Assembly (NCBI GenBank): GCA_030180135.1
Contig: CM058231.1
Span: 22,695,034-22,759,033 of the forward strand
DNA length: 64,000 bases
Direction: 5' to 3'
DNA from: Orychophragmus violaceus
Lineage: Eukaryota; Streptophyta; Magnoliopsida; Brassicales; Brassicaceae
Within the stretch, counting starts at the first letter, position 1. Each line of letters opens with the position of its first letter. The position numbers were made by a program, and so were the translations under genes. Of the stretch, positions 1-11,469 are shown piece by piece. The notes under the pieces are model-generated. The model made no database searches, was not told the origin of the DNA, and saw only the letters and a list, made by a program, of their open reading frames with translations.

Positions 1-326
1 GTTTTATTTAAAAATGTTTACACGTAAACTGATGACGTGGCGCGCTGAAAAGAGAGTAAAAAATTCCCCCATTATATATATGATTTAATTGTATAGATAT
101 ATTGTTCCGTTATAAAATGTTGGTTCATTGGTTAATTGAATCGTGGACGTGAGTGTCATTGTCGAAAAAAGAACAAACGTGGGCGTATTAGGATCATGGA
201 TTCACAATCTCTCTCTCTTTCATATATGTAATCATGACTCTTGAGTTTTTTTTTTGAAAACAATGAGTTTTTATTTTTATAATGTTAACAGTGATGATGA
301 TTATTATATGTTAATTAAGAATTTTT
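1..326. other. AT-rich flank, no gene seen
   Basis: No coding region, RNA gene or repeat with clear ends was recognised in this stretch. Confidence 0.5.
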
Positions 327-339
327 TTAACTACGGTAT

Positions 340-1205
340 TTTTTTTTTGTCAACAGGCTAACATTCCATTGGGCCGAGGTCAAATTACAATCGGGCTAAG
401 GCCCAAATACAAACAGGATAAGGCAACTCGGAAAATAAACAAGACACGTGGGGCGTAAACCACCACGTGTTGGAACCAGACGAAATCCGGCATGCATCCT
501 TCCGCGTCACCAATGGGAGAAATCGCCGGGAAGCTACGAACCGTCGTGGAGGAAACGAGGCGAAACTTCACTGGACCAACTGGCCGTACCTGTCATGGTC
601 CGATTGCCGATCAAAGGGACCCGAAACCGCCATCCAAATCCTCGAGAACAGAGAAGGCCACATGTGAAAACCCTACAAAGGACCACCGAGCCATGGAGGC
701 ACCGCCGCCGTTAGGATCAAAGACCTAACAGGATCTACAAGATGCTTTCCTTAGAAGTTGTGGCACGGAGACGATATTGTTCCAGACAATCGGAGAGACT
801 CTGGCAGAGCGCCGCAAAGAAAAGGAGGAGGGAACAGCGGAGAAAGACTGAGCGGGACCGAGATCGAAGAACTCGCGAAGCGAGAAGAACCGGGAAACCC
901 GGAGAAATCCAAGAAATCGGAAAGGAAATCAGCCATGGACAGTCGCCTGAGTTTATTTGGATCGTACCCATAACCGGAAGCGATCGAGATACGAGAGAAA
1001 AAGGCACACCAAAAGAGAAATTACAGTCGGAAGAAAGCCGAACACTTATTGTAAGAAACTATGAACATATAATACATCCGATCACCGGCACGGCGAAGGA
1101 AGCCCGCACCGGTGATCGGAAGAACACAAAATCACGATGGGAAACTTTAGAAAGAAGTAGGAGAGAAAACTAGAGAGAGAAAGTTTCGTTTAGAGTATGT
1201 GTTGC
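340..1205 (-). mobile_element. Short poly(A) retroposon (Sadhu-like or truncated LINE)
   Basis: The element runs on the minus strand. It ends in a poly(A) tract (T run at 339-348 on the plus strand) and is flanked by a 13-bp target-site duplication matching at 12 of 13 positions: ttaactacggtat at 327-339 and ttaactgcggtat at 1206-1218. The body is about 0.86 kb, GC-rich compared with its surroundings, and holds several overlapping short open frames on both strands with no recognisable domain. Size, poly(A) end and lack of a protein fit the Sadhu class of non-autonomous Brassicaceae retroposons; a 5'-truncated LINE is the main alternative. The TSD and tail are seen directly; the family name is inference. 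Confidence 0.7.
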
Positions 1206-1218
1206 TTAACTGCGGTAT

Positions 1219-2525
1219 ATTCCATGAAAATTGTATGATCGAATTCCAACTGCTAATGCCATGCCGCCACTTGACTTATTGTAACTTTATTATGACTCGA
1301 TCTCGCACCATGGGGCTCCCACTTTTGTTGATGCTGACTGATCTGATTAATTAATACTATCGCATAGTCATCTATGTATAGTAGTTTGATTCTATATATA
1401 ATTAATTATAAGTGGTAAGAGTTGTATTATTTCTCCATGCTTGTTTTATGTTTAATTAATATAGTTTTCTATAGTTTTGCGATTTTAACATTTTGATATC
1501 CAAATAATTTGTTAATTACAAACTTAAACACTTAATATAAGCAACTTCTTACATTTTACAAAAAAAAAAAAGTTTATTTGTGCAAGCACCTACCAAGTGA
1601 ATATACATTAGGTAACCGGGAACCCTATATTTTCTGTTAAATTATGTAAATGATTTTGACCATATTTTGTAAGTAAACAATAAATTAGCATATGATTCTC
1701 ATATATAATACCTAAAAATAACATTTACCTTTTTTATAATAACATTAAACATTACCTTCATGCGCCATTTAATCCGAAAACACTTTTACGTGCATGTATA
1801 TTGATACATGATTGCCACTTTTACAAATTGTGTTATTATCTTATGTATAACCATATAAATAAATGTGGAATCTATCCACTCTGTTATGGAAAATATGCTT
1901 AAATACAAACAGACGACGAATAAATTGCTTACATGATCGCTACTTTAGTGTTTTAAGTCTAAACAGAAAACGTGAAATATACAAACGGAGAAACAATAAT
2001 TGTGTACATTTGATGTTGTCGGTCATGCTGGCGTTTAAAAAGTGCAAAATACTGAATATATAGGAACGTTTGCGTTTTAAAATCAATATAAATTATTGCA
2101 AACTCTACTGTTCATGGTTCTGTTTCCAACAGAATTCGCACCCATTATTGACACTTTCTATTCATATATGATCTATTCGTTTTATTAATTACCAGAGATA
2201 TATATATCGAACAACTAAATAAAATGGCCTAGGAGTACTATAGCTGAATTGTGGAAATACAAGTAGGTGTCACTCTTGCGTGTACGCCCAAATGATTCTC
2301 GACGTAGATGCAATAGCGTTCTTATAGCATCGAGAGAGCGATAGATCAAACCCCATAAATGGTAAAGATATATATTGATATTTGAATGTGTATCTATATA
2401 TTAACATTTAATTCTTTAATTACTTGCGATGATAAGCAATGCATATATACGGAGAAGGTTAACTGTATATTTTATCATGAATATAAACACACACACACTG
2501 TATTACAGCTGTATATATGTTGTTG
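1219..2525. other. AT-rich intergenic DNA
   Basis: About 1.3 kb of AT-rich DNA with only short chance frames. I see no gene, RNA gene or element ends. Confidence 0.5.
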
Positions 2526-2955
2526 TTTTTTTGACAAAGAATTTTCTTGAATATAAAAGAAGTTTTACAGAAACAAAAGAGCAATTAAAAGTAAGAAAGG
2601 TGGGAGATGGATCATAAAATGATAAAGGGGAAAAACAACATTTAAAGCTCGATTAAACTGTGCGCGCCCAATGTATCAGTAGAGGCTCGCCCAGACTAGA
2701 GCCTTGGTGGGAAAGTGCCATTGCCTGCCATTGCCTTCAACATGAGGGTAATTTTGATTTGCCTATATAAATGTCTTGGAGTGTTGGTCAAACCATTGTG
2801 AAATCTGTAATTTCTTTCTTGACAGAGATAATATATCGCAGTTTGCCAAGCCTGGATAAGTGCCATTCTTCTACATTTATCGGCTTGAACTCCGGACAGC
2901 CATTAAAGGATATCAGATCAAACAGTAGGATAGTTGAGGAACTGAAGATGTAACA

Positions 2956-3912
2956 TTAAGAGAGACCAGACCTCCTCTGAGAAAGAACATATAAAGAACA
3001 GGTGATCCCTGCTTTCATTATCCATACCACATAGCATACATTTAACTTCAACATCCAATCCCCAAGCAAACAAACGATACATGCTGAGAACATGGAAGTC
3101 TTATTGATGTTCATTCCCAAACCCGAGAGAGTCTGAAAATCTGATAACACTTGTAAGACCCCTTGTAATGAAGCTTCTGAACCATTCAAGAAAATTAATA
3201 AGTCGTCAGCAAAGCAGAGATGGGTCAGGCGCAAGGTTTCACATCCAGGATGATAGGTGAACGCCTTTTCCTGCAGCATCATTGAGCATTAACGAAAGAA
3301 TGTTCATCATCAAGACAAAGGGGAAGTACCTTGCCTCAACCCCGTTTTCCCTTTGAAATAACCAGAAGTTGCGCCGCTAATGCTCATGGAGAACGAAGAG
3401 GAACAAACACAGGCTCGAATCCATCCAATAAACCAAGGAGGGAACTGATAAGCCTGCAGTGAACTCAAGAGAAAATCCCACCTTATAGAGTCAAACGCCT
3501 TGGCGATGTCTACTTTGAGGGCGATTCTAGGTAACTCGGATTCCTTATGATAGTCCTGCAAAATCTCAGAAGCCAGAAGTTCATTCTCCAAGAGCAATCT
3601 ATCTTTCACAAAGGCAATTTGATTTGGCAACACCAGCTTTGGCAAGATATTCTTTAGTCTATTAGAGAGAAGCTTAGCTACTACCTTGTATTGTGTATTA
3701 AGACAGGAGATAGGTTTGGACTCTTCTATTCGGTTTGCACCTGGCCTTTTTGGGATGAGCACAAGCGACGTTGAATTCAAAGAAGTGGGCATGAAGCTGC
3801 ACTCGAAGAAGTGCATAACTGCTTGAGTAAATTCAACACCAAGGACCGACCAAGCAGATTTGAAGAACTCGACATGAAAACCATCTGGCCCAGGAGTTTT
3901 GTTTGTTGGCAT
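2956..3912 (-). pseudogene. LINE reverse transcriptase, internally deleted
   Basis: RT signatures read in two frames. The first (3912-3310) shows the KTPGPDG motif, the palm strand KVDIAKAFDSIRWDFL and GLRQGTSPLS. The second (3282-2956) holds the catalytic CFADDLLIF box. Shortly after a conserved NINKTS-like segment the sequence jumps into a zf-RVT-like zinc domain (a MLCG-type Cys pair in another frame), so several hundred bases normally found between these parts are missing. The catalytic aspartates survive but the protein cannot function as a whole. Confidence 0.85.
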
Positions 3913-3973
3913 TTTCTGAAGGCAAACTCAAACTGATTCTGGTGAGAAATAGTGGTCGAGACTTGCCAGGTCT

Positions 3974-5251
3974 TCAACTGAATAGGTTGGCGTGATCAAG
4001 GAATCCAGAAGATCCGACAAGTATGGGTAAAAAACTACCCTTCAAAGTACATAGAAGATGCTGGAAGTGAGAAACCGCAACTTCATGAACCTCCTGAAAA
4101 GTTACTGCTTCTGAACCATCCACTCTAATAATCAATTTTACTGCATTTGAGGAGTTTCTGGAAGTTGTAACTCGCATGTAAAAGGGTGTATTTGAATCTC
4201 CTTCACCCATAAATTTGATTCTAGAGCGTTGTCTGAAAAAGTTTTCTTCCGCAGCCTGAAGAATACACCAGCTACTCTTGGCCAGTACCTCTTCATGCAT
4301 ATGAACAGAAGAAGGGTCATCCAAAACAATAAGTTGAGCCGATATCATTTTTTGTTCTGCCTGTATGACATGTTTCTCAAGATCACTAAAATTCTCCTTG
4401 AATAGAGTTTTCATGGGCTGCTTGAGCTGTTTCAGCTTAAAACCGAAGTCTCTAAGAGAAGAAACTGGGTCATGTCCATCCTTCCAGACTTCACGAACTT
4501 TAAATATAAAATCCGGGTGCTTGGTAAGAAGATTATAGAATATGAAAGGCCTGGTACCAAATTTTGGAGGATCCGTTCTGAGTTTGTTGGCACATGGTGT
4601 ATGATCTGAAAACTCTTGAGCCTCAAAAACCGTGTGGCATGAAGGAAAATAGAGCAGCCAAGCACTGTTAATCAGGCACCTATCCAGTTTTTTGGCAAGT
4701 GGACCCGAAGTCCTATTATTATTCCAGGTAAATCGGGGGCCTCTAGCTGGGATATCAAACAAACCAAGATCAGTAAGGCAATCACCAAACAGTTGCATGC
4801 CACGAGTTGGTTTTATGATCTCCGTGTTCGATGATTCAGCAGGGTGAATGGTCTCATTAAAGTCTTTGTTTACTATCCAAGGCTGAGAAGACAAGTTTAA
4901 GGAGGCCTCAGTAGCACGTAACGATTGCCAGAGATTTCTTTTGGCGAGTTCCTCATTGGCTGCATACAGAGCAGTATAAAAGAAACTTGTCTCATCCTCT
5001 AGAGTCACCGAGCAAGTAATAGACTGATAAAAAGTCACTGTAGTAGGAGTTTTGAATAATACCCAGATCTTCCCCAAGTCTGAGTAATGATAGTTGTCCA
5101 AAATGTTCCATCCCGAACCCAAAGAAGCTAAAATGAGATGCTTATTTATTTCCTTTACGTGCGTTTCTAAAAGCGCCCTAAAAGTTACTGACTTTCTCCT
5201 AAGCCAAGTATAGAGTGGGCTATGCTTCCAAGATTCGTTGATTCCTCGCAC
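3974..5251 (-). CDS. LINE APE-type endonuclease region of ORF2
   Basis: A 425-residue open stretch holding the endonuclease fold of a plant LINE. It nicks target DNA to prime reverse transcription. Visible landmarks in order: an N-terminal RGINES-like turn, ETHVK at residues 29-33 (the metal-binding Glu), a DFNE box near residue 130, GPRFTWNN, LDRCLIN (the Asp box) and SDHTPC (the SDH box). The later part is the helical linker leading to reverse transcriptase. It begins without a strong start because ORF2 is broken just upstream. The RT frame that should follow is separated by stops and a frame change at about 3974-3912, so the full ORF2 is not made. Confidence 0.85.
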   Translation of the reverse strand: MRGINESWKHSPLYTWLRRKSVTFRALLETHVKEINKHLILASLGSGWNILDNYHYSDLGKIWVLFKTPTTVTFYQSITCSVTLEDETSFFYTALYAANEELAKRNLWQSLRATEASLNLSSQPWIVNKDFNETIHPAESSNTEIIKPTRGMQLFGDCLTDLGLFDIPARGPRFTWNNNRTSGPLAKKLDRCLINSAWLLYFPSCHTVFEAQEFSDHTPCANKLRTDPPKFGTRPFIFYNLLTKHPDFIFKVREVWKDGHDPVSSLRDFGFKLKQLKQPMKTLFKENFSDLEKHVIQAEQKMISAQLIVLDDPSSVHMHEEVLAKSSWCILQAAEENFFRQRSRIKFMGEGDSNTPFYMRVTTSRNSSNAVKLIIRVDGSEAVTFQEVHEVAVSHFQHLLCTLKGSFLPILVGSSGFLDHANLFS

Positions 5252-5280
5252 GTTCTAAAAAAAGGTGTCCGACATGATAA

Positions 5281-5700
5281 TTATTTAGGGGGGGGGTGAG
5301 GACTCTTCCACTCAATGGGAAGAATACTACTTTGGATTGTAGAGCTCTGAGGATTAGCCTTCCTATTTTTATCCGTGTGAGATGAAGAACCATCATTAGA
5401 CACCATTGTCGAAACGGGAACTATATCCATATCTTCCATTAGCAGAACATCAAAGGATTTGGGTGTAGAAATGGCAGATTTAGAAGACAACACAATTGCC
5501 TTCTGAGCTGATATGAGAGATACCGGAATGAAGGGTAGACCGGGAAAGGGATGCGACGTCACCTCAGAAACATCCTTGACTACATTAACATCTAGCTCAA
5601 TACCACAATCCATATCATTGGCAACCGACTCAGTTGCTTTAGCTAGAGTACTAACCGACGAAGAAGGAGTAGTTGTAGGTTTCATTGCAGGCTTTGTCAC
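5281..5700 (-). pseudogene. LINE linker between ORF1 and endonuclease
   Basis: A 139-residue frame of low-complexity, Ser/Thr/Val-rich sequence between the CCHC knuckle and the endonuclease. It has no recognisable domain. Its position matches the variable tail of ORF1 in plant LINEs. It ends in a proline-rich stretch encoded by a C/G run at about 5287-5295. Confidence 0.5.
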
Positions 5701-5779
5701 CGGTTTCCATTCCTGTTATTTTGTTTAGCTTGCTCTCTCTCTCTCTCTCTTTTTCTCTGCTTTGTTGAACATCAACCTT

Positions 5780-6635
5780 CTAAGCAGCTGGACACAGAGT
5801 GACTTTATGACCAATTTCACCGCAAAAAGAACAGAGTGGAGGGAGCCAAGGGTATGTTACTTTCAACACTAAGATCGAGCCATTGTCACATTTGAGTTCT
5901 ACTTTCGAAGCCAAAGGCCTTGTTAAATCAACCACAATCTTTAGTTCTGAAGAAGAGATACTCATAAAGGGTTTATAATCAACTGCCCTGCCTAATCGGC
6001 GCTTTGTCAAGGGCTGGAGGATTCAAGCTATATTCCGCTTTCCATTCGGTAACAAAAAAGGAGAGTCTCCTACACGCCAGAGCTCTTGGTCAAGGACCTT
6101 CCGACGAAGAGTAAGGGATGGGATGTGAAACAAGTAAGCGTTTTTGGGGTGGTTGATGGTAAATCTTCGATCCTTCCCCCCATAAGTAGTTTAGAACAGC
6201 CCAAAATTTTCCATATGTTGGGGCTTTCCCATAGAATATCCCCATTATGTAATCTTTGTGCAATCTTGCCCCTTTCTTAAAGACTGAATTGGAAATTTTA
6301 ACCCTAGGACGACCTTCTGGTGAAATTGAAATCGGCGCAATAGAGCTAGGAATTTTACCAGAGGAGTTGAGGTTTTGAGCCTAATTAAAACCCGGTTCTG
6401 AAGTGTTCAGACTAGCAGAATGAGAGTCTGAAGGTGGCGAAGATGCCGGAATAGCCAAATTCTCAGAAGGGACGGCAGTTACCTGAGGCCTAATTGTAGA
6501 AGAAACAGTAGCTTTGGTCGCCGAGACCTGACCAGACAAGACTGTTGGGTCCAAATCCATACCCGAACACAGAGGCACATGCTCAAGGGGTAGAGGCGAA
6601 GGGTTGAGAATTGCATATGGCAACAGATCCATCAA
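5780..6635 (-). pseudogene. LINE ORF1, gag-like RNA-binding protein
   Basis: The frame begins with a Ser/Pro/Thr-rich stretch (6635-6381). Frame changes lead into a DUF4283-like segment (about 6280-6020) and then a 76-residue frame ending in a zinc knuckle, CSFCGEIGHKVTLC, with CX2CX4HX4C spacing. In plant LINEs this protein binds the element RNA and acts as a chaperone in the RNP. Several frame breaks separate the pieces. A (CT)n tract at about 5731-5750 lies just downstream in the linker. The product cannot be made intact from this copy. Confidence 0.75.
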
Positions 6636-6660
6636 CGGAGAGAAACTCGATAACAGCAGT

Positions 6661-7495
6661 TAGGTCAAGAAAATATCGCAAATTTATCGCAAGTCTTTTT
6701 GTCGTCTATTTTAAGAAGAATTTATTCTCTTCTCCACCTATTATTGTATGTATATTGTTACTTGGCAACAATATTCTAACAATGGTAAGAGTAGACATGT
6801 GTCTGGCTCTTAATCTTTTATTTTACAAAAAAAAATCGATTAATCTGCTGATTTTATAGACTAACTTATTTAAAAATTCCATGTTATTTTTTTTTTTTTC
6901 CACGATAAGGTTAACATGATTCTCGAAGATATGTTTTGATTGAGTGCGACCACAAACGTCTGTAATTGAAGGATTGCAATTATGGGACTATAAATAAGGA
7001 ATAACAGTGGAATATATTACATAAAATATGGTTATAAGATAATCATGAGGATCAATAAGTTCCACGTGGTAGGTTAATTGTATGTGGATTACATTCGCTA
7101 GATTCTTGTCATATCCATCACGGACAACTAACACGCAGGAATCAACAATACTTAATTAAAATTTCAATCAATTTTTTTTAAAAAAATAAACTATTCAGTT
7201 TTTAATTATGCTTATTTTTCTTTAAAAAATAAATCAAATTATGCTTTCTTTTGTTTTATTTGCTCGTCCCACCAAAAGACCAATAACAACTCGGTTATAT
7301 TTAATTATTTATAAATAAAAGATTCCCTTTTACAAAAAAAAAATGAAAAGAAAAGAAAAGAGAATCTCATATTGGGCTCATATAATTGCTATTTTATTTC
7401 AAATCGAACAAGGGTTGTGTTCGTTGGTATATGTAACTATGATTGACAAAAAAAATAACTATGAAATAAATGTAAACAACTCCACCTTTTTATCA
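6661..7495. other. AT-rich intergenic DNA
   Basis: About 0.8 kb of AT-rich sequence with homopolymer runs. The LINE 5' end could extend a short way into it. Nothing else was recognised. Confidence 0.4.
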
Positions 7496-7507
7496 TTTTA
7501 GAATTTT

Positions 7508-7642
7508 TTTTTTTTTTATTGTGTGGGTCACAACGGGCCGGCCCACTAGCCCAATCCTTCTAGGAAGAAGGAAGCTGGAGTCGAACTCCAGATGAGAAGG
7601 TCGCAGAGGTGGTCTCAACCATGTAAGCCACTTGCGCTTCTC
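7508..7642 (-). mobile_element. tRNA-derived SINE
   Basis: A roughly 135-bp minus-strand element with a GTGGCTTACATGGTTG box A-like segment, a GTTCGACTCC box B and a terminal A run (T run on plus from 7504). It is bounded by a 12-bp TSD, ttttagaatttt, at 7496-7507 and 7643-7654. These are the hallmarks of a Pol III-transcribed SINE mobilised by LINE machinery. A functional tRNA is excluded because the 5' half does not fold into a full cloverleaf and a poly(A) end is present. It is probably one of the Brassicaceae SB/RathE-type families, but I cannot assign which. Confidence 0.85.
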
Positions 7643-7876
7643 TTTTAGAATTTTATTTACCACACCGAAAATTCAAAATCGACAAAAATAAAAATAAAAA
7701 AAAATTCCAATAATAGAATCGGAGATAACAAAAAGTTCTTTGGAACTAAGCTCAGAAAGAAAAGCATGACTATTTTAAAATTACAAGCATCAGCTAAAAA
7801 ATTATTAAAAACATAAGTACAACTATAAAAGAGTAAATATATTTTAAATTGAATCTAAATTTTGCATAACCGTCAC

Positions 7877-8279
7877 TGTTGCATATGAGTTTAACACTCA
7901 TCCATAAGCCCAACAGAAATCATGTCACCTCATTAAAAATATTTTGGTTCAATAAACAAGCCTCCTAAGTAGTCAAACGGTCCAGTATGAAGTCAAACCT
8001 TTCACGTTAAAAATAGACCCTTTCACTCTTCATTTCAATCATCTTGTAACTTGTGAAGGCTCCAAACTGTATTTATAAAGCTACGAGTCCGAGCAACATT
8101 TAGGGAGCACGTCAATTGACGGACTCCCACCTCGTCCATTTTGTTTATTGCTCGGCATCGGCCTTATTATTAATAGAACAGTTTCCGACCTCACTTAAAT
8201 TTTATTCTCACTTCGTTAGTTCGGACCCCTTTAATCGTAGCCATAGTTATTTGGACCAGATCGAAATTCCGTAACAACA
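7877..8279 (+). repeat. Outer Gypsy 5' LTR
   Basis: A 403-bp LTR starting TGTTGC (consensus TGTTGG in the second copy) and ending AACAACA. It is preceded by TSD copy gtcac. It aligns along its length to 31625-32025 and 32721-33099. Confidence 0.9.
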
Positions 8280-8280
8280 A

Positions 8281-8299
8281 TTGGCTCCGTTTGTGGGGA
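8281..8299 (+). other. Outer Gypsy primer-binding site
   Basis: Directly after the LTR, TTGGCTCCGTTTGTGGGGA resembles the Asp-tRNA type PBS (TGGCGCCGTTGCCGGGGA) with several mismatches. The second copy at 32027-32043 is better kept (TTGGTGCCGTCTGTGGG). Confidence 0.6.
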
Positions 8300-8334
8300 C
8301 GAGAAACTTTTCTACTTTTTAAGACGAAGCCGAA

Positions 8335-9760
8335 ATGACAAGACCGCTCTCAACCAGTAACAACTCCAAGTCACCCGAGCAGACTCCAATCCCGCTCCCT
8401 CCGAGCTCGACCTGCTAGAGCCTGATGGACGAAGCACGTTCACCAATCTTACTAATCGATACTCTATTTAACCAAGCTAGGGTAACCGACACCCACCATG
8501 ATGCCTGACTAACAAACCGGGCTTCAGACGCTCAAAATCAGGACGTCTCCTCCCTCATAAAGACCCTAGTGACACAAATCAACGAGCTGACTCGAGACAA
8601 TAACACCCGCTTCGACCAACTCACGAACAATCAGAACACGTGCAGAGAACAGATTAACGACCTCCAAACGCCCGAGCATCGAACATCCCAGGCAACAGGG
8701 GACCCCGCCCGCGGCTCCAAAGGGTTTTGTTCGAGGAATCACCAGCTCTAAACACCAAGTCAAGCAGGCGACCACCCACATATCTATCACAGTCGCCAAC
8801 TGGACCTACTCGAAGCCAAGCGGAAGCCTGCAGGAACAATGATCTCGAGTTACTCAAGACGCAGCTGGACTCCATGACATCAAAAGTTCACAAAGTAACC
8901 AGTTCAGTCCCCAAAATAGACCAAGTTCTCAAAGAGACACAAAACACACCATTCACGAACAAGATAACGGGTACAGCGATCAGGCACCCTGGAAAAATTA
9001 ACTTGCCAACCTACAAGGGAAACTCAGATCCTCGACAGTACCTAACGGCTTTTAGCATTGCAATGGGACGAGCCCAGTTCTCGCCTGAAGAACGTGACGC
9101 CGGCTTCTGCCAACTCTATGTCGAAAACCTAAGCGGTGCCACCCTCAATTGGTTCTCACGTCTAGAGGCGAACTCAATCGACAACTATCATCAGTTGACA
9201 ACTACTTTTCTCAATCACTACTCCATGTTCATCTAGGAGGTAGCCTCAGATCGTACATTGACAGGTTCAAGGTGATCGCCTCAAAAATCATGGTGATTGA
9301 TAACGAAGGGCTTTCGGCGCTATGAAACGGAATTTGGTATGAGTCATTATTCTGCGACAATCTGACCATAAACAAACCGCAAACTCTTGAAGATGCTCTT
9401 CACCGAGCAGCCGTCTTCGTCGAAATAGAGGAGGAAAAGGATCTGCTCACCAAGAAGTTCACCTCAGCAAAAAGGAGAAGGATTCAGCACCCTAGTGCCT
9501 CGACAACAGAGGGAAAAAGACATCAACATGCTACGTCAGCGAGCAACAAACAAACCGACAGACAACCCAACATCAAGGTCGCAGCCAGCCAAACAACCAA
9601 CAAAATCGAGCATGGAACAAATACGTGAAAACCGACGATCGTGAAAATTCTTTCTGCACCTTTCATCAGGGCTCCGGGCATGACACCGCCGAGTGTCGAC
9701 ACCTCCAAAGTCTCTTGCTCGGCAAAAATCAAAAAGGACTAACAAACATAACAAATCGGA
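8335..9760 (+). pseudogene. Outer Gypsy gag remnant
   Basis: The longest open piece (8727-9236, 169 residues) contains a retrotransposon gag core: a DPRQYLTAFSIAMGRAQFSP segment, then GATLNWFSRLEANSID and a TTFLNHYS end, matching the capsid-type gag of Tat-lineage Gypsy elements. Homology continues past a stop at 9235 through further frame breaks to a segment reading FCTFHQGSGHDTAECRHLQ near 9650-9710, the Cys/His region before protease. Gag would package the RNA into virus-like particles. Stops and shifts show it is dead. Confidence 0.8.
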
Positions 9761-9999
9761 ACGCGACAGCAATTCCTTTTTGGAATTGAGAAACACTGCT
9801 GCAACCCAAAAAAGAGGGGGAGCGGTTCAAGCTCGTCCATGAGTAAAAAGCAAGGCAAGCCAGTCAGCAACGAGCAGAGCAAGGGGATACGACACAGAAC
9901 CGCCAAAGCGAACTCGCGAAGATTATGAAGAGGATACGTAAATGCCTAGGAAATGCATCAACATGATCATGAGAGGACCCCCAACCTGCAACGACTCAG

Positions 10000-10560
10000 T
10001 ACGATCGATATCAGCTTACGCTCAGAAAGCTGATGTACGACAGCAGTGGAATAGCTAGGAACATCACCGAGGAGCTAAAAGCCGGTACCAAGATAACCTT
10101 CACCGCGGAAGATGAATAAGGCCTGGATAAACCACATAACGACCCACTCGTCGTTAAACTCCAGATAGGCGACTGCGAGGTCACTAAAATAATGATCAAC
10201 ATGGAAAGTTCGGTTGACCTAGTCTTTAAGGAAACAATCTAAACGAGACTACAGGATGAAGCGCTCGGAAAAACCACTCACCGGTTTCGCCGGCGACACG
10301 ACCACCACGATCGGAACAATCAAACTGCCGGTACACGTCGGACATATAACTTAAGTTATCAAGTTTGTCGTCATAGATCGGCCTGCAATTTACAACGTGA
10401 TCTTAAGAACTCCCTGGATCCTCGCCATGACACCCTCAACTTACCACCAATGCGTAAAATTTCCGACTCTAGGAAGAATCTTCACGGTCCGAGGCAGTAA
10501 AAAATCTCGATATACTGCTTCGCAGTGGAGCGCAAGATACGACAAACGTCATGCCTCATA
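10000..10560 (+). pseudogene. Outer Gypsy protease remnant
   Basis: Plus-strand translation, with frame changes, gives a segment resembling the Tat-lineage aspartic protease: a VIDRPAIYNVILRTPWI-like stretch at about 10370-10425 followed by a YHQCVKFPT-like end. No intact frame exists. After this, the element goes directly to spacer and the Copia insertion site; no RT or integrase follows. Confidence 0.6.
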
Positions 10561-10735
10561 ACCGACCAGACGACCACAACCCCAACATCTGGAAAAGCGA
10601 ACAAGACTCGTCCCTCGGTTAAAAAATCACCCTAGAAAGCTCTGGCTCCTACCTAAAACGAGCTCCAAAGCTCTACCAAAATATATATATATATATAAGT
10701 AATCGGGCTCTGGCTCAAACTTGTAAAAGAAAGAA

Positions 10736-11469
10736 TGTTGGAATTCCTAGCAGTTCCTAATCCGATTAGGCAACCCTATGTCTGAATTCCGAGCCTAGGA
10801 TCTCAGGGTTTAAGTAACTGAATCATGGATCTCGCGTTTACCTTGTTCTGGCAGCGGAAGATGAATCAGGTAAGACAAGATCAGGAGCGATTCAGATGCC
10901 TCGCCTCTATTGTAGTCCACACGCACACAAGCTGGAATCCGCCGGGATGCTAGCGCCGGGAATCGGATCTCTTGGGATTTCTGTGTTTTTCTTAGAGGAA
11001 GAGGATCAGTTTTTCTGTCAAGAAGAAACTGTCTGCGACGGCACGCTTACCTAGGTCGAAATATAAAACTCGTTTATATATTGACCTCGAGGTAAACCGA
11101 AACATCAGTTTCGGTTTCGCCCTCGTGTCGACCGACACACCTATTGGTGTCGATCGACACACATCTTGTATCGATCGATGCACCAAGGGCATCAATCGAC
11201 ACATCCCTTAAAACACAATATCAATGTGTATCCAATACACATTGATCGGATCATATGCCAATGATCAATCCCATACCAAGTGTATCCAACTTGCTTAGGT
11301 GTGTGACCCTGTAGGTTCACACGATACCAGAAATGAGTTACAACTCATTTGTCATAAGCGGTTTCTAGCAAAACATTATGACTACCTAGTATCACATGAA
11401 TTGTCCGATCTCGACAATACAACTATCTCTAGAGTAAGTACAATGTGATTTCAGGACATAATCCCAACA
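10736..11469 (-). repeat. Copia 3' LTR
   Basis: A 734-bp LTR with ends TGTTGG and CCAACA. A TATA-like stretch on the minus strand (11073-11080) lies 49-118 bp from a four-unit CGATCG array at 11129-11198, which sits upstream of it in transcription sense. The polypurine tract CAAGTGGGAGAT abuts it on the minus strand at 11470-11481. Confidence 0.93.
11129..11198. promoter_or_regulatory. CGATCG quartet in the Copia 3' LTR
   Basis: Cores start at 11129, 11151, 11172 and 11193 (steps 22, 21, 21). Each unit resembles TGTCGATCGACAC. The same quartet occurs at 13574-13644 and 26120-26189. Position just upstream of the LTR TATA suggests a promoter element. Confidence 0.6.

Larger units (their letters stand above)
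2526..6660 (-). mobile_element. Degenerate LINE (non-LTR retrotransposon)
   Basis: This minus-strand element carries, in order, an ORF1 with a DUF4283-like region and one CCHC knuckle (6635 down to about 5780), a linker, an APE-type endonuclease (5251-3974), reverse transcriptase (3912-2956) and a zf-RVT-like tail (about 3050-2780). The 3' end is placed at a short A run (T run 2526-2532 on plus) after an AT-rich tail. The 5' end is approximate, and I could not identify a TSD. Frames are broken between and inside the domains, and part of RT is deleted, so the copy is not autonomous. Confidence 0.8.

Noticed and set aside
448..1173. Overlapping plus-strand frames, including a 143-residue Arg/Lys/Glu-rich one
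   Set aside because: They lie inside a poly(A) retroposon that runs on the other strand and show no domain; the composition comes from GA-rich sequence.
7560..7640. Functional tRNA gene
   Set aside because: Box B fits, but there is no full cloverleaf; a poly(A) end and TSD show a SINE.
11129..11198. CGATCG units as a CRISPR-like array
   Set aside because: Units are too short, arms vary, spacers are only 6-9 bp, and the setting is a plant retrotransposon LTR.
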